Shown one piece after another: positions 1 to 5,768 of a DNA stretch of 7,385 bases; positions within the stretch are counted from its first letter, which is position 1; every line of letters begins with the position of its first letter. A program made the position numbers and the translations under genes. The notes under the pieces are model-generated. The model searched no databases, had not been told where the DNA came from, and worked only from the letters and a program-made list of their open reading frames with translations. The DNA lies in assembly GCA_022508705.1 (NCBI GenBank), contig JAFLUO010000087.1:1-7385 (forward strand), written 5' to 3'. Source of the DNA: Oscillospiraceae bacterium. GTDB lineage: Bacteria; Bacillota; Clostridia; Oscillospirales; Acutalibacteraceae.

Positions 1-2
1 TT

Positions 3-41
3 CCCACAAATAAAGGTGACAAAATAACGATTACAGTTTAA
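3..41 (+). CDS. Possible C-terminal end of a plus-strand gene (partial)
   Basis: Frame 3 reads PTNKGDKITITV followed by TAA, and a hairpin terminator starts 10 nt after that stop, which is the usual arrangement at the end of a gene. The alternating hydrophobic ending (ITITV) would suit a beta-strand at the end of an Ig-like or other beta-sandwich domain. Only 12 codons are visible, so neither the product nor the frame can be established. Frame 1 is the competing reading, with eight codons ending in TAA at 25-27. The call rests mainly on the position of the terminator. Confidence 0.35.
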   Translation, partial: PTNKGDKITITV

Positions 42-50
42 TAGAATTAA

Positions 51-91
51 AAAAATGAGCTCGGCGCAATACCGAACTCATTTTTATTTTT
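51..91. terminator. Bidirectional rho-independent terminator
   Basis: The arms 51-64 (AAAAATGAGCTCGG) and 72-85 (CCGAACTCATTTTT) pair over 13 of 14 positions, with one C.A mismatch at 60/76 and a 7-nt loop. On the plus strand the stem runs into TTTTTATTTTT. On the minus strand the A-run at 49-55 gives a T-tract after the hairpin. It can therefore end a plus-strand gene arriving from the left and also the minus-strand transporter gene, whose stop lies 70 nt away. Confidence 0.85.
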
Positions 92-154
92 GAAATTTTT
101 ACGGACACTTTTAAAATTTTGCCGTCTTATATTATACAAGGCAAATATCAAAAT

Positions 155-2692
155 TTATTTCTTTTTGCCTGCTTTTTTAGCGGCTTTCTTTGCAGCTTTT
201 TCTTCGCGGATTTTTGCTTTCATTGCCTCTTCCTCAGCCTTGATTGCGGCAGCTTCTTCTGCATCGGCTTTAAGCTTTGCCTCGTGTCTCGCTTTCGCCT
301 CATCGTAAAGGGCTTCAATTTCATCAAGGTGGGTGTAATTCTCAGCCTGCTCAATAATTCGTTTTGCGTCCATGTAAGGCTTTGCAGCACGGTTGAAGAT
401 TACGTGCTTGTTAATCTCTTCTTTTTCGTCCGCTTTTGCAACTTTTTTCTGGAAAGTAACGTCTTTGATTTCCGCCTTGATTCCCGCAACTCTTGCAGAA
501 TCCTTAGCGTCCTTTGCATCACCGAGAGCCTTACTCAATTCATTTAGCTTAATATCACAGTTATCCTGACGTTCAAAAATACCTTCAAGAATTGAATAAT
601 CGGGTTCTTTGAATTCTTCGCCGTTTGAGAAATGTTTGGCTATTTCCTTGCAAGCGGTAATCTTGTTCTTTGCAAATTGAATAGCAAAACTTCTGTATTC
701 TTTTTCATCCGCAGTATCCTTAGGCATAGCTTTTGCCAAAGCAAGCTCTTCCTTTGCAGAGCCGATATTCATAGTCAAAAGACCTGCAAGACCGCCTGCA
801 TACACTTCTTTTGATGCTTTGAGCTGTGCCTGGTAGAAGGGAGTCTGGAACTTTACAAGCTCTTTACCCACCATAGCGGCAATCTCAATATTTTCGTTTC
901 TTTCAAGGGTTTCGCGGTATTGCTGTTTTGCAATTATTCTTTTACCCTCGTCCTTGATTTTTCTGTAAGAATCCTTGCTGATTTCCGTAATTTCAGCATT
1001 TTGAAGTTCTCTGGTTTCATTGATAATATCAATCGCTTCAACAAGGTCTCCGTCATTAAGAACGCCGTTGCCGTAGTCCTCAAACAGCGCGCGGACTTTA
1101 AGAACACGGACAACAAATTTTTGCTTTTTCTCATTAAAGTCATACCAAAGATACGGAATGACATTCAGCAAAGCACCGACTGCCGATACGATAATCAGAA
1201 CGTGCAAAAGGTTTATAAGAATATTCGTGTCATAGAGTGCTGAATAGGAGTTAGTGTAATTGTCCTGACCGTTTGCAAGCTGTTCTGAAAGGATTTGACC
1301 TACGGTTTTTCCGTCACCCAGCATTCTGTTAAGAATTTCCGGATTAGAGGTTACTGCGATTGCATTTTCCTTTGTTATTCCGCCTTTTTCATAAATAACG
1401 GGCAGTACGGAGGAGGTGAGAAGAGCAATAACCGTACCTATGGTGGAAACGGCAGAGAACATACCGTCAATACGCTCGCCTGTCTTGTACTGTTGATAGT
1501 CGCGTATATCTGCCTGAATTGAAGGGTTAAGAATATGGGCAAAAGCGCCGACAAATCCATTCAGGTAAAGACACATAAGCACAAGCCAAATGGTCAGACC
1601 GTTGATTTTTGATGTGGCGGGCAGCATCAAAAGGATAAATATAATATTGAAAATATTCGTAACGACAAGTACAGCTTTTTTGCCCCATTTGCGAATGCAT
1701 ATCGGAGCCAGCAACATACCCCAAAGGGCCGAGTTACCGTAAAGCGTAACAATAATACCGTAAGCGTCTCCCGAAGCGGCGCCGCCGTAGTTATACAGCC
1801 AATAGAGAATGTTGGCATAGGAAGATTCCAAAAATCCGATCCAGGTTGCAAGCGAAATTATCCAAAAATATTTATTCTTGGCAACTGCTTTGAGCGCATC
1901 TAAAAATTTTATCTGTACAACGTGAGTTTTTGCCTGAATTATCTTTTCTTCCGTATATTTATAAACAACGATACAAAGAAGTATGCCGATTACGCCGAGT
2001 ATGGGATAAAGCAATCTGTAAACGCGGATGTCGGTCGAGTTGGAATGGAAAATGTTTTTTGCAATGATCGGCGTAAACAAATTGACAAGTGACGGGGCAA
2101 ATGAATAAACTACGCTTTTAACAGCCGAAACGTCCGCTCTTTCCTGTGAATTTGGCGAGAGCACGTGGATAAGATTTTCATATGCATCATAGAAGAAATA
2201 GTAAAAGAACAGCAGGATAAAGTTAAACAGCATTATGAGCGCGCATTTTGCCACATATGCTTTGGATTCACCGAAAATTGTACCCTGTCCGAAAATGGAT
2301 TCAAGCATATTGTACGGGAACCACACCATTAGAATACATACAATAGCAGTCGGCAGCGCCATTGACACTATGTACGGACGGTATTTACCTGCTTTGTTGC
2401 GCGTGTTGTCGATTATGTTAGCACGAACACCCGTAAGCGGAATATTCGCAAGCACCGAAATAACATACATAACGTACATATCCGTAGGGTCAACGCCCAA
2501 TGTGCTTGAAATCAATGTGTTATTTACTCCCAATAAACACGCAGTGCCTATCGTGATGATCATATACGCACCTATTCCGCCGCCGGAATACGCCGCAATC
2601 TCACGGAAGGTCATATGGCGACCTGTCATAGGCTTTTTCCAATAGTCTTTTACATCAGACACAATACCCTTAGCTTTTTGAACTAATTGCAT
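155..2692 (-). CDS. GPH-family (MelB-like) MFS sugar:cation symporter with long C-terminal cytoplasmic extension
   Basis: Predicted 845-residue membrane transporter. Residues 1-518 form a 12-helix major facilitator core of the glycoside-pentoside-hexuronide type. Two motifs support this: DNTRNKAGKYRPY at about 95-107, the loop 2-3 signature equivalent to D-x-T-R-x(3)-G-[KR]-[FY]-R-P, and QADIRDYQQYKTGERIDG at about 393-410, the GPH motif before helix 11. The family moves sugars or glycosides with Na+ or H+; the substrate here is unknown. A loop of about 55 residues (433-488) precedes the last helix. Residues 519-845 are an extra soluble, highly charged, mostly helical tail ending in a Lys/Ala/Glu-rich coiled-coil-like stretch (about 798-845, final GKKK). 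MelB-type carriers are normally about 450-500 residues. LacS-type relatives carry a PTS EIIA domain at this end, but I see no EIIA-like sequence here. An in-frame ATG exists at 2749, but the promoter lies there, and the ATG at 2692 has AGGAG 7 nt upstream. The gene is monocistronic and divergent from mgtE. Confidence 0.88.
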   Translation of the reverse strand: MQLVQKAKGIVSDVKDYWKKPMTGRHMTFREIAAYSGGGIGAYMIITIGTACLLGVNNTLISSTLGVDPTDMYVMYVISVLANIPLTGVRANIIDNTRNKAGKYRPYIVSMALPTAIVCILMVWFPYNMLESIFGQGTIFGESKAYVAKCALIMLFNFILLFFYYFFYDAYENLIHVLSPNSQERADVSAVKSVVYSFAPSLVNLFTPIIAKNIFHSNSTDIRVYRLLYPILGVIGILLCIVVYKYTEEKIIQAKTHVVQIKFLDALKAVAKNKYFWIISLATWIGFLESSYANILYWLYNYGGAASGDAYGIIVTLYGNSALWGMLLAPICIRKWGKKAVLVVTNIFNIIFILLMLPATSKINGLTIWLVLMCLYLNGFVGAFAHILNPSIQADIRDYQQYKTGERIDGMFSAVSTIGTVIALLTSSVLPVIYEKGGITKENAIAVTSNPEILNRMLGDGKTVGQILSEQLANGQDNYTNSYSALYDTNILINLLHVLIIVSAVGALLNVIPYLWYDFNEKKQKFVVRVLKVRALFEDYGNGVLNDGDLVEAIDIINETRELQNAEITEISKDSYRKIKDEGKRIIAKQQYRETLERNENIEIAAMVGKELVKFQTPFYQAQLKASKEVYAGGLAGLLTMNIGSAKEELALAKAMPKDTADEKEYRSFAIQFAKNKITACKEIAKHFSNGEEFKEPDYSILEGIFERQDNCDIKLNELSKALGDAKDAKDSARVAGIKAEIKDVTFQKKVAKADEKEEINKHVIFNRAAKPYMDAKRIIEQAENYTHLDEIEALYDEAKARHEAKLKADAEEAAAIKAEEEAMKAKIREEKAAKKAAKKAGKKK

Positions 2693-2699
2693 AAACCCA

Positions 2700-2704
2700 C
2701 TCCT
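2700..2704 (-). promoter_or_regulatory. Ribosome binding site that decides the transporter start
   Basis: Read on the minus strand this is AGGAG, 7 nt before the ATG at 2690-2692. It favours that start over the longer in-frame ATG at 2747-2749, whose 19 extra codons overlap the predicted -35 and -10 boxes and so would not be transcribed. Confidence 0.85.
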
Positions 2705-2720
2705 AAATAAAGATAATAAT

Positions 2721-2749
2721 ATTTTAACATAAACGCACAGCTTATTCAA
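2721..2749 (-). promoter_or_regulatory. Sigma-A promoter of the transporter gene
   Basis: On the minus strand TTGAAT (2749-2744) and TAAAAT (2726-2721) are separated by exactly 17 nt, and TGT immediately precedes the -10 box, giving an extended -10. The match is 4/6 and 5/6 to consensus. Transcription would start near 2714, leaving a 5' UTR of about 22 nt with room only for the ribosome site. Confidence 0.7.
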
Positions 2750-2777
2750 TAAAACTAAATATGTTTTAAAGAGTACG

Positions 2778-2804
2778 AAGTGCCAATTTTTATGTCACTT
2801 TTTT
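2778..2804 (+). other. Terminator-like hairpin between the divergent promoters
   Basis: AAGTGCCA (2778-2785) and TGTCACTT (2793-2800) pair over 7 of 8 positions around a 7-nt A/T loop, followed by TTTT on the plus strand. It lies just upstream of the mgtE -35 box. It could stop antisense transcripts leaving the transporter gene from entering mgtE, or it could be chance in AT-rich DNA. The stem is weak. Confidence 0.3.
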
Positions 2805-2816
2805 GTGCATTTTGTA

Positions 2817-2845
2817 TTGACAAATTTTAAATAAAATAAGATAAT
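2817..2845 (+). promoter_or_regulatory. Sigma-A promoter of mgtE
   Basis: A perfect TTGACA (2817-2822) lies 17 nt before GATAAT (2840-2845), which is 5/6 to consensus. Transcription would begin near 2852, giving an unusually long leader of about 150 nt before the mgtE start. No operator-like inverted repeat is obvious over the promoter itself, so any control probably acts in the leader RNA. Confidence 0.8.
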
Positions 2846-2890
2846 ATTATAAATAAATATTTCATTCCATAATAAAGGAGAGTGATAATT

Positions 2891-2977
2891 GTGGAAAGCT
2901 ACCGAAGTACTAAAGCAGAACCGCCGAGTGAAAATTGCATTTTCGCAGTTGTCACTTTGTACGGTTCACTCACTTAA
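2891..2977 (+). CDS. Candidate 28-residue leader peptide upstream of mgtE
   Basis: A GTG-started ORF of 28 codons ends with TAA 24 nt before the mgtE ATG. AAAGGAG (2874-2880) sits 10 nt upstream of the GTG. The peptide begins VESYRSTKAEPPSEN (first residue read as Met) and ends with a hydrophobic IFAVVTLYGSLT. It contains a Pro-Pro pair at codons 11-12 flanked by Glu residues. Consecutive prolines slow ribosomes, and acidic/proline-rich leaders sense Mg2+ in enteric mgtA control. The ORF covers all of helices A and B of the leader RNA, so its translation must change which structures form. The segment is clearly less AT-rich than the surrounding spacer. It could be a regulatory leader, a small membrane peptide, or a chance ORF lying over an RNA element. 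I do not recognise the peptide and cannot test conservation here. Confidence 0.5.
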   Translation: MESYRSTKAEPPSENCIFAVVTLYGSLT

Positions 2978-2987
2978 TACAATTAAA

Positions 2988-2993
2988 AAGGAG
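2988..2993 (+). promoter_or_regulatory. mgtE: mgtE ribosome binding site, can be sequestered
   Basis: AAGGAG lies 8 nt before the ATG at 3002. An in-frame GTG at 2993 overlaps this site and so is not a credible start. Bases 2991-2997 (GAGTGAA) can pair with TTCACTC at 2965-2971, which would hide the site. Confidence 0.8.
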
Positions 2994-3001
2994 TGAAAAC
3001 C

Positions 3002-4357
3002 ATGGATGAAATGTTTGAAACAGTAGTTGAAAACATTAAAACACTTCTGCACGATAAGAATTGGGGCAAGCTTAAGATAATTCTTGAGGACATGAACGAG
3101 CAGGATATTGCCGAGCTTTTCATGGAGCTTGAGGAGAGAGAGCTTACTCTTATTTACAGGCTTCTTCCCAAAGAGCTTGCCGCAGAGGTTTTTGTTAATA
3201 TGGAGCCGGAGTATCAGGAAGCACTTATCCGCGCTTTTTCGGACTCAGAGCTTCGTGAGGTTTTAGACGAGCTTTATGTTGACGACGCCGTTGACATGAT
3301 TGAGGAAATGCCTGCAACGCTCGTTAAGCGTATTTTAATGCATACTGACCCTGAAATGCGCAAGAGCATAAATGAAATATTGCGTTATCCTGAGGATTCG
3401 GCAGGCAGTATTATGACCACCGAATACGTTGACCTTAAGCGTAATATGACCGTTTCGGACGCATTTACCCGTATTCGCAGAACAGGAAGCGACAAAGAGA
3501 CAATATACACCTGTTACGTTACCGACAGTAAGCGCAAGCTTAAAGGTGTTGTAACCGCAAAGGAACTTTTACTTTCCGATGAAAACAATTTGATTCGCGA
3601 TATTATGGAAACCAACTTGATTTCTGTTACAACGATGGAGGATAAAGAGGTCGTAGCCGAATTGTTCCAAAAATATGACTTTTTGGCTTTGCCCGTTGTA
3701 GATACGGAAAGCAGATTGGTCGGTATTATTACTGTTGACGACGCTATCGATGTTTTGCAGGAAGAAACGACGGAAGATATTGAAAAAATGGCGGCTATTA
3801 CGCCTACCGATAAGCCTTATCTTAAAATGGGTGTTGTCGAAACCTGGAAAAAGCGCTTCCCTTGGCTTTTGCTTTTAATGGTGTCTGCGACGTTTACGGG
3901 AAAAATAATCCAGCATTTTCAAAATGCACTGCAAGCTTCTATGATTTTGACGTCTTTTATCCCAATGCTTATGGATACGGGCGGTAACTGCGGCGGTCAG
4001 GCATCGGTAACGATCATTCGTGGACTGTCATTAGGCGATGTTGAGTTTAAGGATATATTTAAGGTCGTATGGAAAGAATTCCGTGTTGCCATTCTTTGCG
4101 GAATAGCCCTTGCTGTTGCCAATTTCTTCAAAATGATGATAATTGACAGGGTGGGACTTGTTGTTGCGGCTATTGTGTGCGTTACGCTCATAGTAACTAT
4201 CATAATTGCAAAATTCATTGGTTGTACTTTGCCGATACTTGCAAAAGTCTTGCATTTTGACCCTGCGGTAATGGCAAGCCCGTTCATAACTACTATAGTA
4301 GATGCGCTTTCACTTTTGGTTTATTTTAACATTGCAAAAATAACTTTAAACATTTAA
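3002..4357 (+). CDS. mgtE: Magnesium transporter/channel MgtE
   Basis: A 451-residue inner-membrane Mg2+ channel, the usual length for the family. Residues 1 to about 128 are the acidic helical MgtE N domain (rich in DELYVDDAVDMIEEMP-type repeats). About 135-255 holds two CBS domains, including GVVTAKELLL (182-191) and LVGIITVDDAIDVL (239-252). About 285-451 is the five-helix pore domain. Pore signatures are intact: PMLMDTGGNCGGQASVTIIR (321-340) and FDPAVMASPF...TTIVDALSLLVYF (419-442). Asp434 matches the pore-lining Asp432 of the Thermus thermophilus protein by motif alignment. In the known structure, Mg2+ bound between the N and CBS domains closes the pore, so the channel is feedback-gated by cell Mg2+. 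The ATG start is chosen from the AAGGAG site 8 nt upstream. The gene has its own promoter, an unusual leader, and a terminator, so it is probably monocistronic. Confidence 0.96.
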   Translation: MDEMFETVVENIKTLLHDKNWGKLKIILEDMNEQDIAELFMELEERELTLIYRLLPKELAAEVFVNMEPEYQEALIRAFSDSELREVLDELYVDDAVDMIEEMPATLVKRILMHTDPEMRKSINEILRYPEDSAGSIMTTEYVDLKRNMTVSDAFTRIRRTGSDKETIYTCYVTDSKRKLKGVVTAKELLLSDENNLIRDIMETNLISVTTMEDKEVVAELFQKYDFLALPVVDTESRLVGIITVDDAIDVLQEETTEDIEKMAAITPTDKPYLKMGVVETWKKRFPWLLLLMVSATFTGKIIQHFQNALQASMILTSFIPMLMDTGGNCGGQASVTIIRGLSLGDVEFKDIFKVVWKEFRVAILCGIALAVANFFKMMIIDRVGLVVAAIVCVTLIVTIIIAKFIGCTLPILAKVLHFDPAVMASPFITTIVDALSLLVYFNIAKITLNI

Positions 4358-4370
4358 AAAAATTTATTTT

Positions 4371-4402
4371 TATCCCATACTTTAACATGTATGGGATATT
4401 TT
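4371..4402 (+). terminator. Rho-independent terminator of mgtE
   Basis: TATCCCATAC (4371-4380) and GTATGGGATA (4389-4398) form a perfect 10-bp stem with an 8-nt loop, followed by TTTT, 13 nt after the mgtE stop. The T-tract is short, so some readthrough is possible. Confidence 0.8.
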
Positions 4403-4418
4403 AATGATGTTATGTTGA

Positions 4419-4447
4419 TTGACTTTTAATATCGAATGAAGTATTAT
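4419..4447 (+). promoter_or_regulatory. Sigma-A promoter of the surface protein/nfo unit
   Basis: TTGACT (4419-4424) and TATTAT (4442-4447), both 5/6 to consensus, are separated by 17 nt. Transcription would start near 4454, about 43 nt before the ATG at 4497. No further structure is seen in the rest of this short spacer. Confidence 0.7.
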
Positions 4448-4496
4448 ATATGTGTATAAAATAATATTAAATTATTGTTTTAAGGGTGATAAATAA

Positions 4497-5765
4497 ATGA
4501 GAAGAATATATAAACTTATTGCGGTGTCTTCGGTAATGGCAATCATACTGTCAATGCTGTTTATGTTTTCAGCATCTGCCGCAAATATCAAGTATTCAGT
4601 AACTGGAGCAAGCGGAGCAAAAGGAGACACAGTAACGGTCAGCGTAAATCTTTCGTCTGACATTCAAATTTGGGGCGCAAACGTAATCTTAGGTTTTAAT
4701 CCAAATGAGCTTCAATATGTAAGCTGTGCTAAGGGCGGTCTTGTTTCGGGCGGCAGTCTAAATGCAAGCGGATCAAGTATAAATTTTTCGGGAATGTACG
4801 GCGCTAAAAGCGGTACCGTGTTCACAGTAAAATTTAAAATTTTAAAGGATTCGGGAACTTCTTCACTTACGCTTTCAAGCACGGAAAATACAGATGATAA
4901 CGGGAATGTTTATTCCTGTTCGGCATCGGGGGCAAGCGTTACGGTAGTAAAATCTGTTACGGGAGTGTCGCTTAACAGCAGTAGCTTTACTTTGAAAAAG
5001 GGCGAAACTGCACAGCTTACAGCAACCGTAACTCCATCAGATGCTACTAACAAAACAGTTCAATACACATCTTCAAATACTAAGGTTGCAACGGTAAATT
5101 CCAGCGGTAAAATAACCGCTGTGGGCGGCGGTACGGCGAAAATTACGGCAACGGCAGGCGGAAAAAGCGCTGTGTGCACCGTAAACGTTAAGGTTGTCCA
5201 AACGGGTATTGGAATTTCAGGCTCAAAAGATAAAACAGTAGGTGAGGGGTCAACCTTAAAGCTTACAACGGTAAAGGTTCCTGCCGATGCAACAGATAAT
5301 TATGCGGTATCATGGGCATCTTCTGACAATTCAATAGCAACTGTATCTGCAAACGGTACGGTTACGGGTGTTAAGCAGGGTACTGCTGTTATTACGGCTA
5401 CGTCAAACGGATGGAAAGCGGTTTATAACATTACTGTTACCGAAAAAACGGCTGTCTCTGAAAGTGAAAGCACCTCAGAAGAACCGTCAAGTGAAGAACC
5501 GTCGAGTGCAGAGCCGACAAGCGAGGAAATATCAAGCACAGAAACATCAAGTAATCCGACTTCTGATCCGTTTGATGAAACGGAAACAAAAACTGAATCT
5601 AAAACGATTACTAAAGGTTATCATTATGCAATGCTCGTTATGGTTGCTGTTATAACGACACTGGTAACTGTTCCTGCTACGGCGCTTGTTACTTCAAATA
5701 TTTATAAGCATAAAATCAATAAAAATGACAAGGATTCATTTGATCCGTGGGGAAATGAGAGGTAA
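4497..5765 (+). CDS. Membrane-anchored extracellular protein with cohesin-like and two BIG2 Ig-like domains
   Basis: A 422-residue predicted surface protein. Residues 1-29 are a signal peptide: RRIYK basic start, hydrophobic core, SASA-A cleavage region. Residues about 30-150 resemble a cohesin-type beta-sandwich: GDTVTVSVNLSSDIQIWGAN (43-62), then GFNPNELQYVSCAKGGLVSG (66-85) and a SINFSG strand. About 152-232 and 234-316 are two BIG2 domains, each with a threonine-rich TATVTPSDAT/TVKVPADAT segment, an S-[SD]-N-[ST]-x-[IV]-ATV motif, and G-x-[IV]-T-[AG]-V-x(2)-G-T-A-x-IT. A Ser/Glu/Pro/Thr-rich linker (about 317-372, repeated SEEPS units) precedes one membrane helix (about 376-400) and a short cytoplasmic tail with basic residues. 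There is no LPXTG motif, so it should be held by the helix, not by sortase. BIG2 domains occur in adhesins and wall proteins. Cohesin folds bind dockerins in cellulosomes, but lone cohesin-like domains also occur without that role, and no dockerin gene is visible here. AAGGGTG lies 8 nt before the ATG. nfo follows 3 nt after the stop. Confidence 0.82.
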   Translation: MRRIYKLIAVSSVMAIILSMLFMFSASAANIKYSVTGASGAKGDTVTVSVNLSSDIQIWGANVILGFNPNELQYVSCAKGGLVSGGSLNASGSSINFSGMYGAKSGTVFTVKFKILKDSGTSSLTLSSTENTDDNGNVYSCSASGASVTVVKSVTGVSLNSSSFTLKKGETAQLTATVTPSDATNKTVQYTSSNTKVATVNSSGKITAVGGGTAKITATAGGKSAVCTVNVKVVQTGIGISGSKDKTVGEGSTLKLTTVKVPADATDNYAVSWASSDNSIATVSANGTVTGVKQGTAVITATSNGWKAVYNITVTEKTAVSESESTSEEPSSEEPSSAEPTSEEISSTETSSNPTSDPFDETETKTESKTITKGYHYAMLVMVAVITTLVTVPATALVTSNIYKHKINKNDKDSFDPWGNER

Positions 5766-5768
5766 AAT

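Larger units (their letters stand above)
2852..3001 (+). promoter_or_regulatory. Structured mgtE 5' leader with alternative helices, candidate translational switch
   Basis: Several helices are visible by direct base pairing. Helix A joins AGTGAAAATTGC (2927-2938) to GCAGTTGTCACT (2945-2956): 11 of 12 paired, one A.G mismatch, 6-nt loop. Helix B joins GAACCG (2918-2923) to CGGTTC (2962-2967) and encloses helix A. A competing helix joins GTACtAAAG (2907-2915) to CTTTGTAC (2955-2962) with one bulged base. The segment TTCACTC (2965-2971) is perfectly complementary to GAGTGAA at 2926-2932 and to the identical GAGTGAA at 2991-2997, which overlaps the mgtE Shine-Dalgarno. Helix B and the sequestering helix share bases 2965-2967, so they exclude each other. 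No T-run follows any stem, which argues for translational control rather than attenuation. I cannot match the leader to the M-box. Structure is seen in the sequence; the switching function is inference. Confidence 0.5.

Noticed and set aside
119..547. Plus-strand open frame of 142 codons opposite the end of the transporter gene
   Set aside because: It is the complement of the Lys/Ala/Glu-rich tail coding region, reads as low-complexity Phe/Cys/Leu, and has no credible ribosome site. The other plus-strand frames inside 155-2692 (for example 920-1243, 1295-1522, 2235-2645) are shadows of the same gene.
2693..2749. Longer N-terminus of the transporter starting at 2749
   Set aside because: The predicted promoter lies within these 19 codons, and the strong AGGAG site belongs to the ATG at 2692.
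2918..2990. Transcription attenuator in the mgtE leader
   Set aside because: The stems are convincing but none is followed by a T-run before mgtE; a translational mechanism fits better.
2993..3001. GTG start for mgtE at 2993
   Set aside because: The GTG overlaps the Shine-Dalgarno AAGGAG. The ATG at 3002 has correct spacing, and the family N-terminus fits.
2852..3001. M-box (ykoK) Mg2+ riboswitch
   Set aside because: Expected upstream of mgtE in Firmicutes, but the leader is short, carries an ORF, and shows none of the M-box core or a following terminator. A covariance-model search would be decisive.
5445..5620. Short tandem DNA repeat in the Ser/Glu/Pro linker
   Set aside because: The repeated codons only reflect a low-complexity stalk; the unit is irregular and not a separate genetic element.
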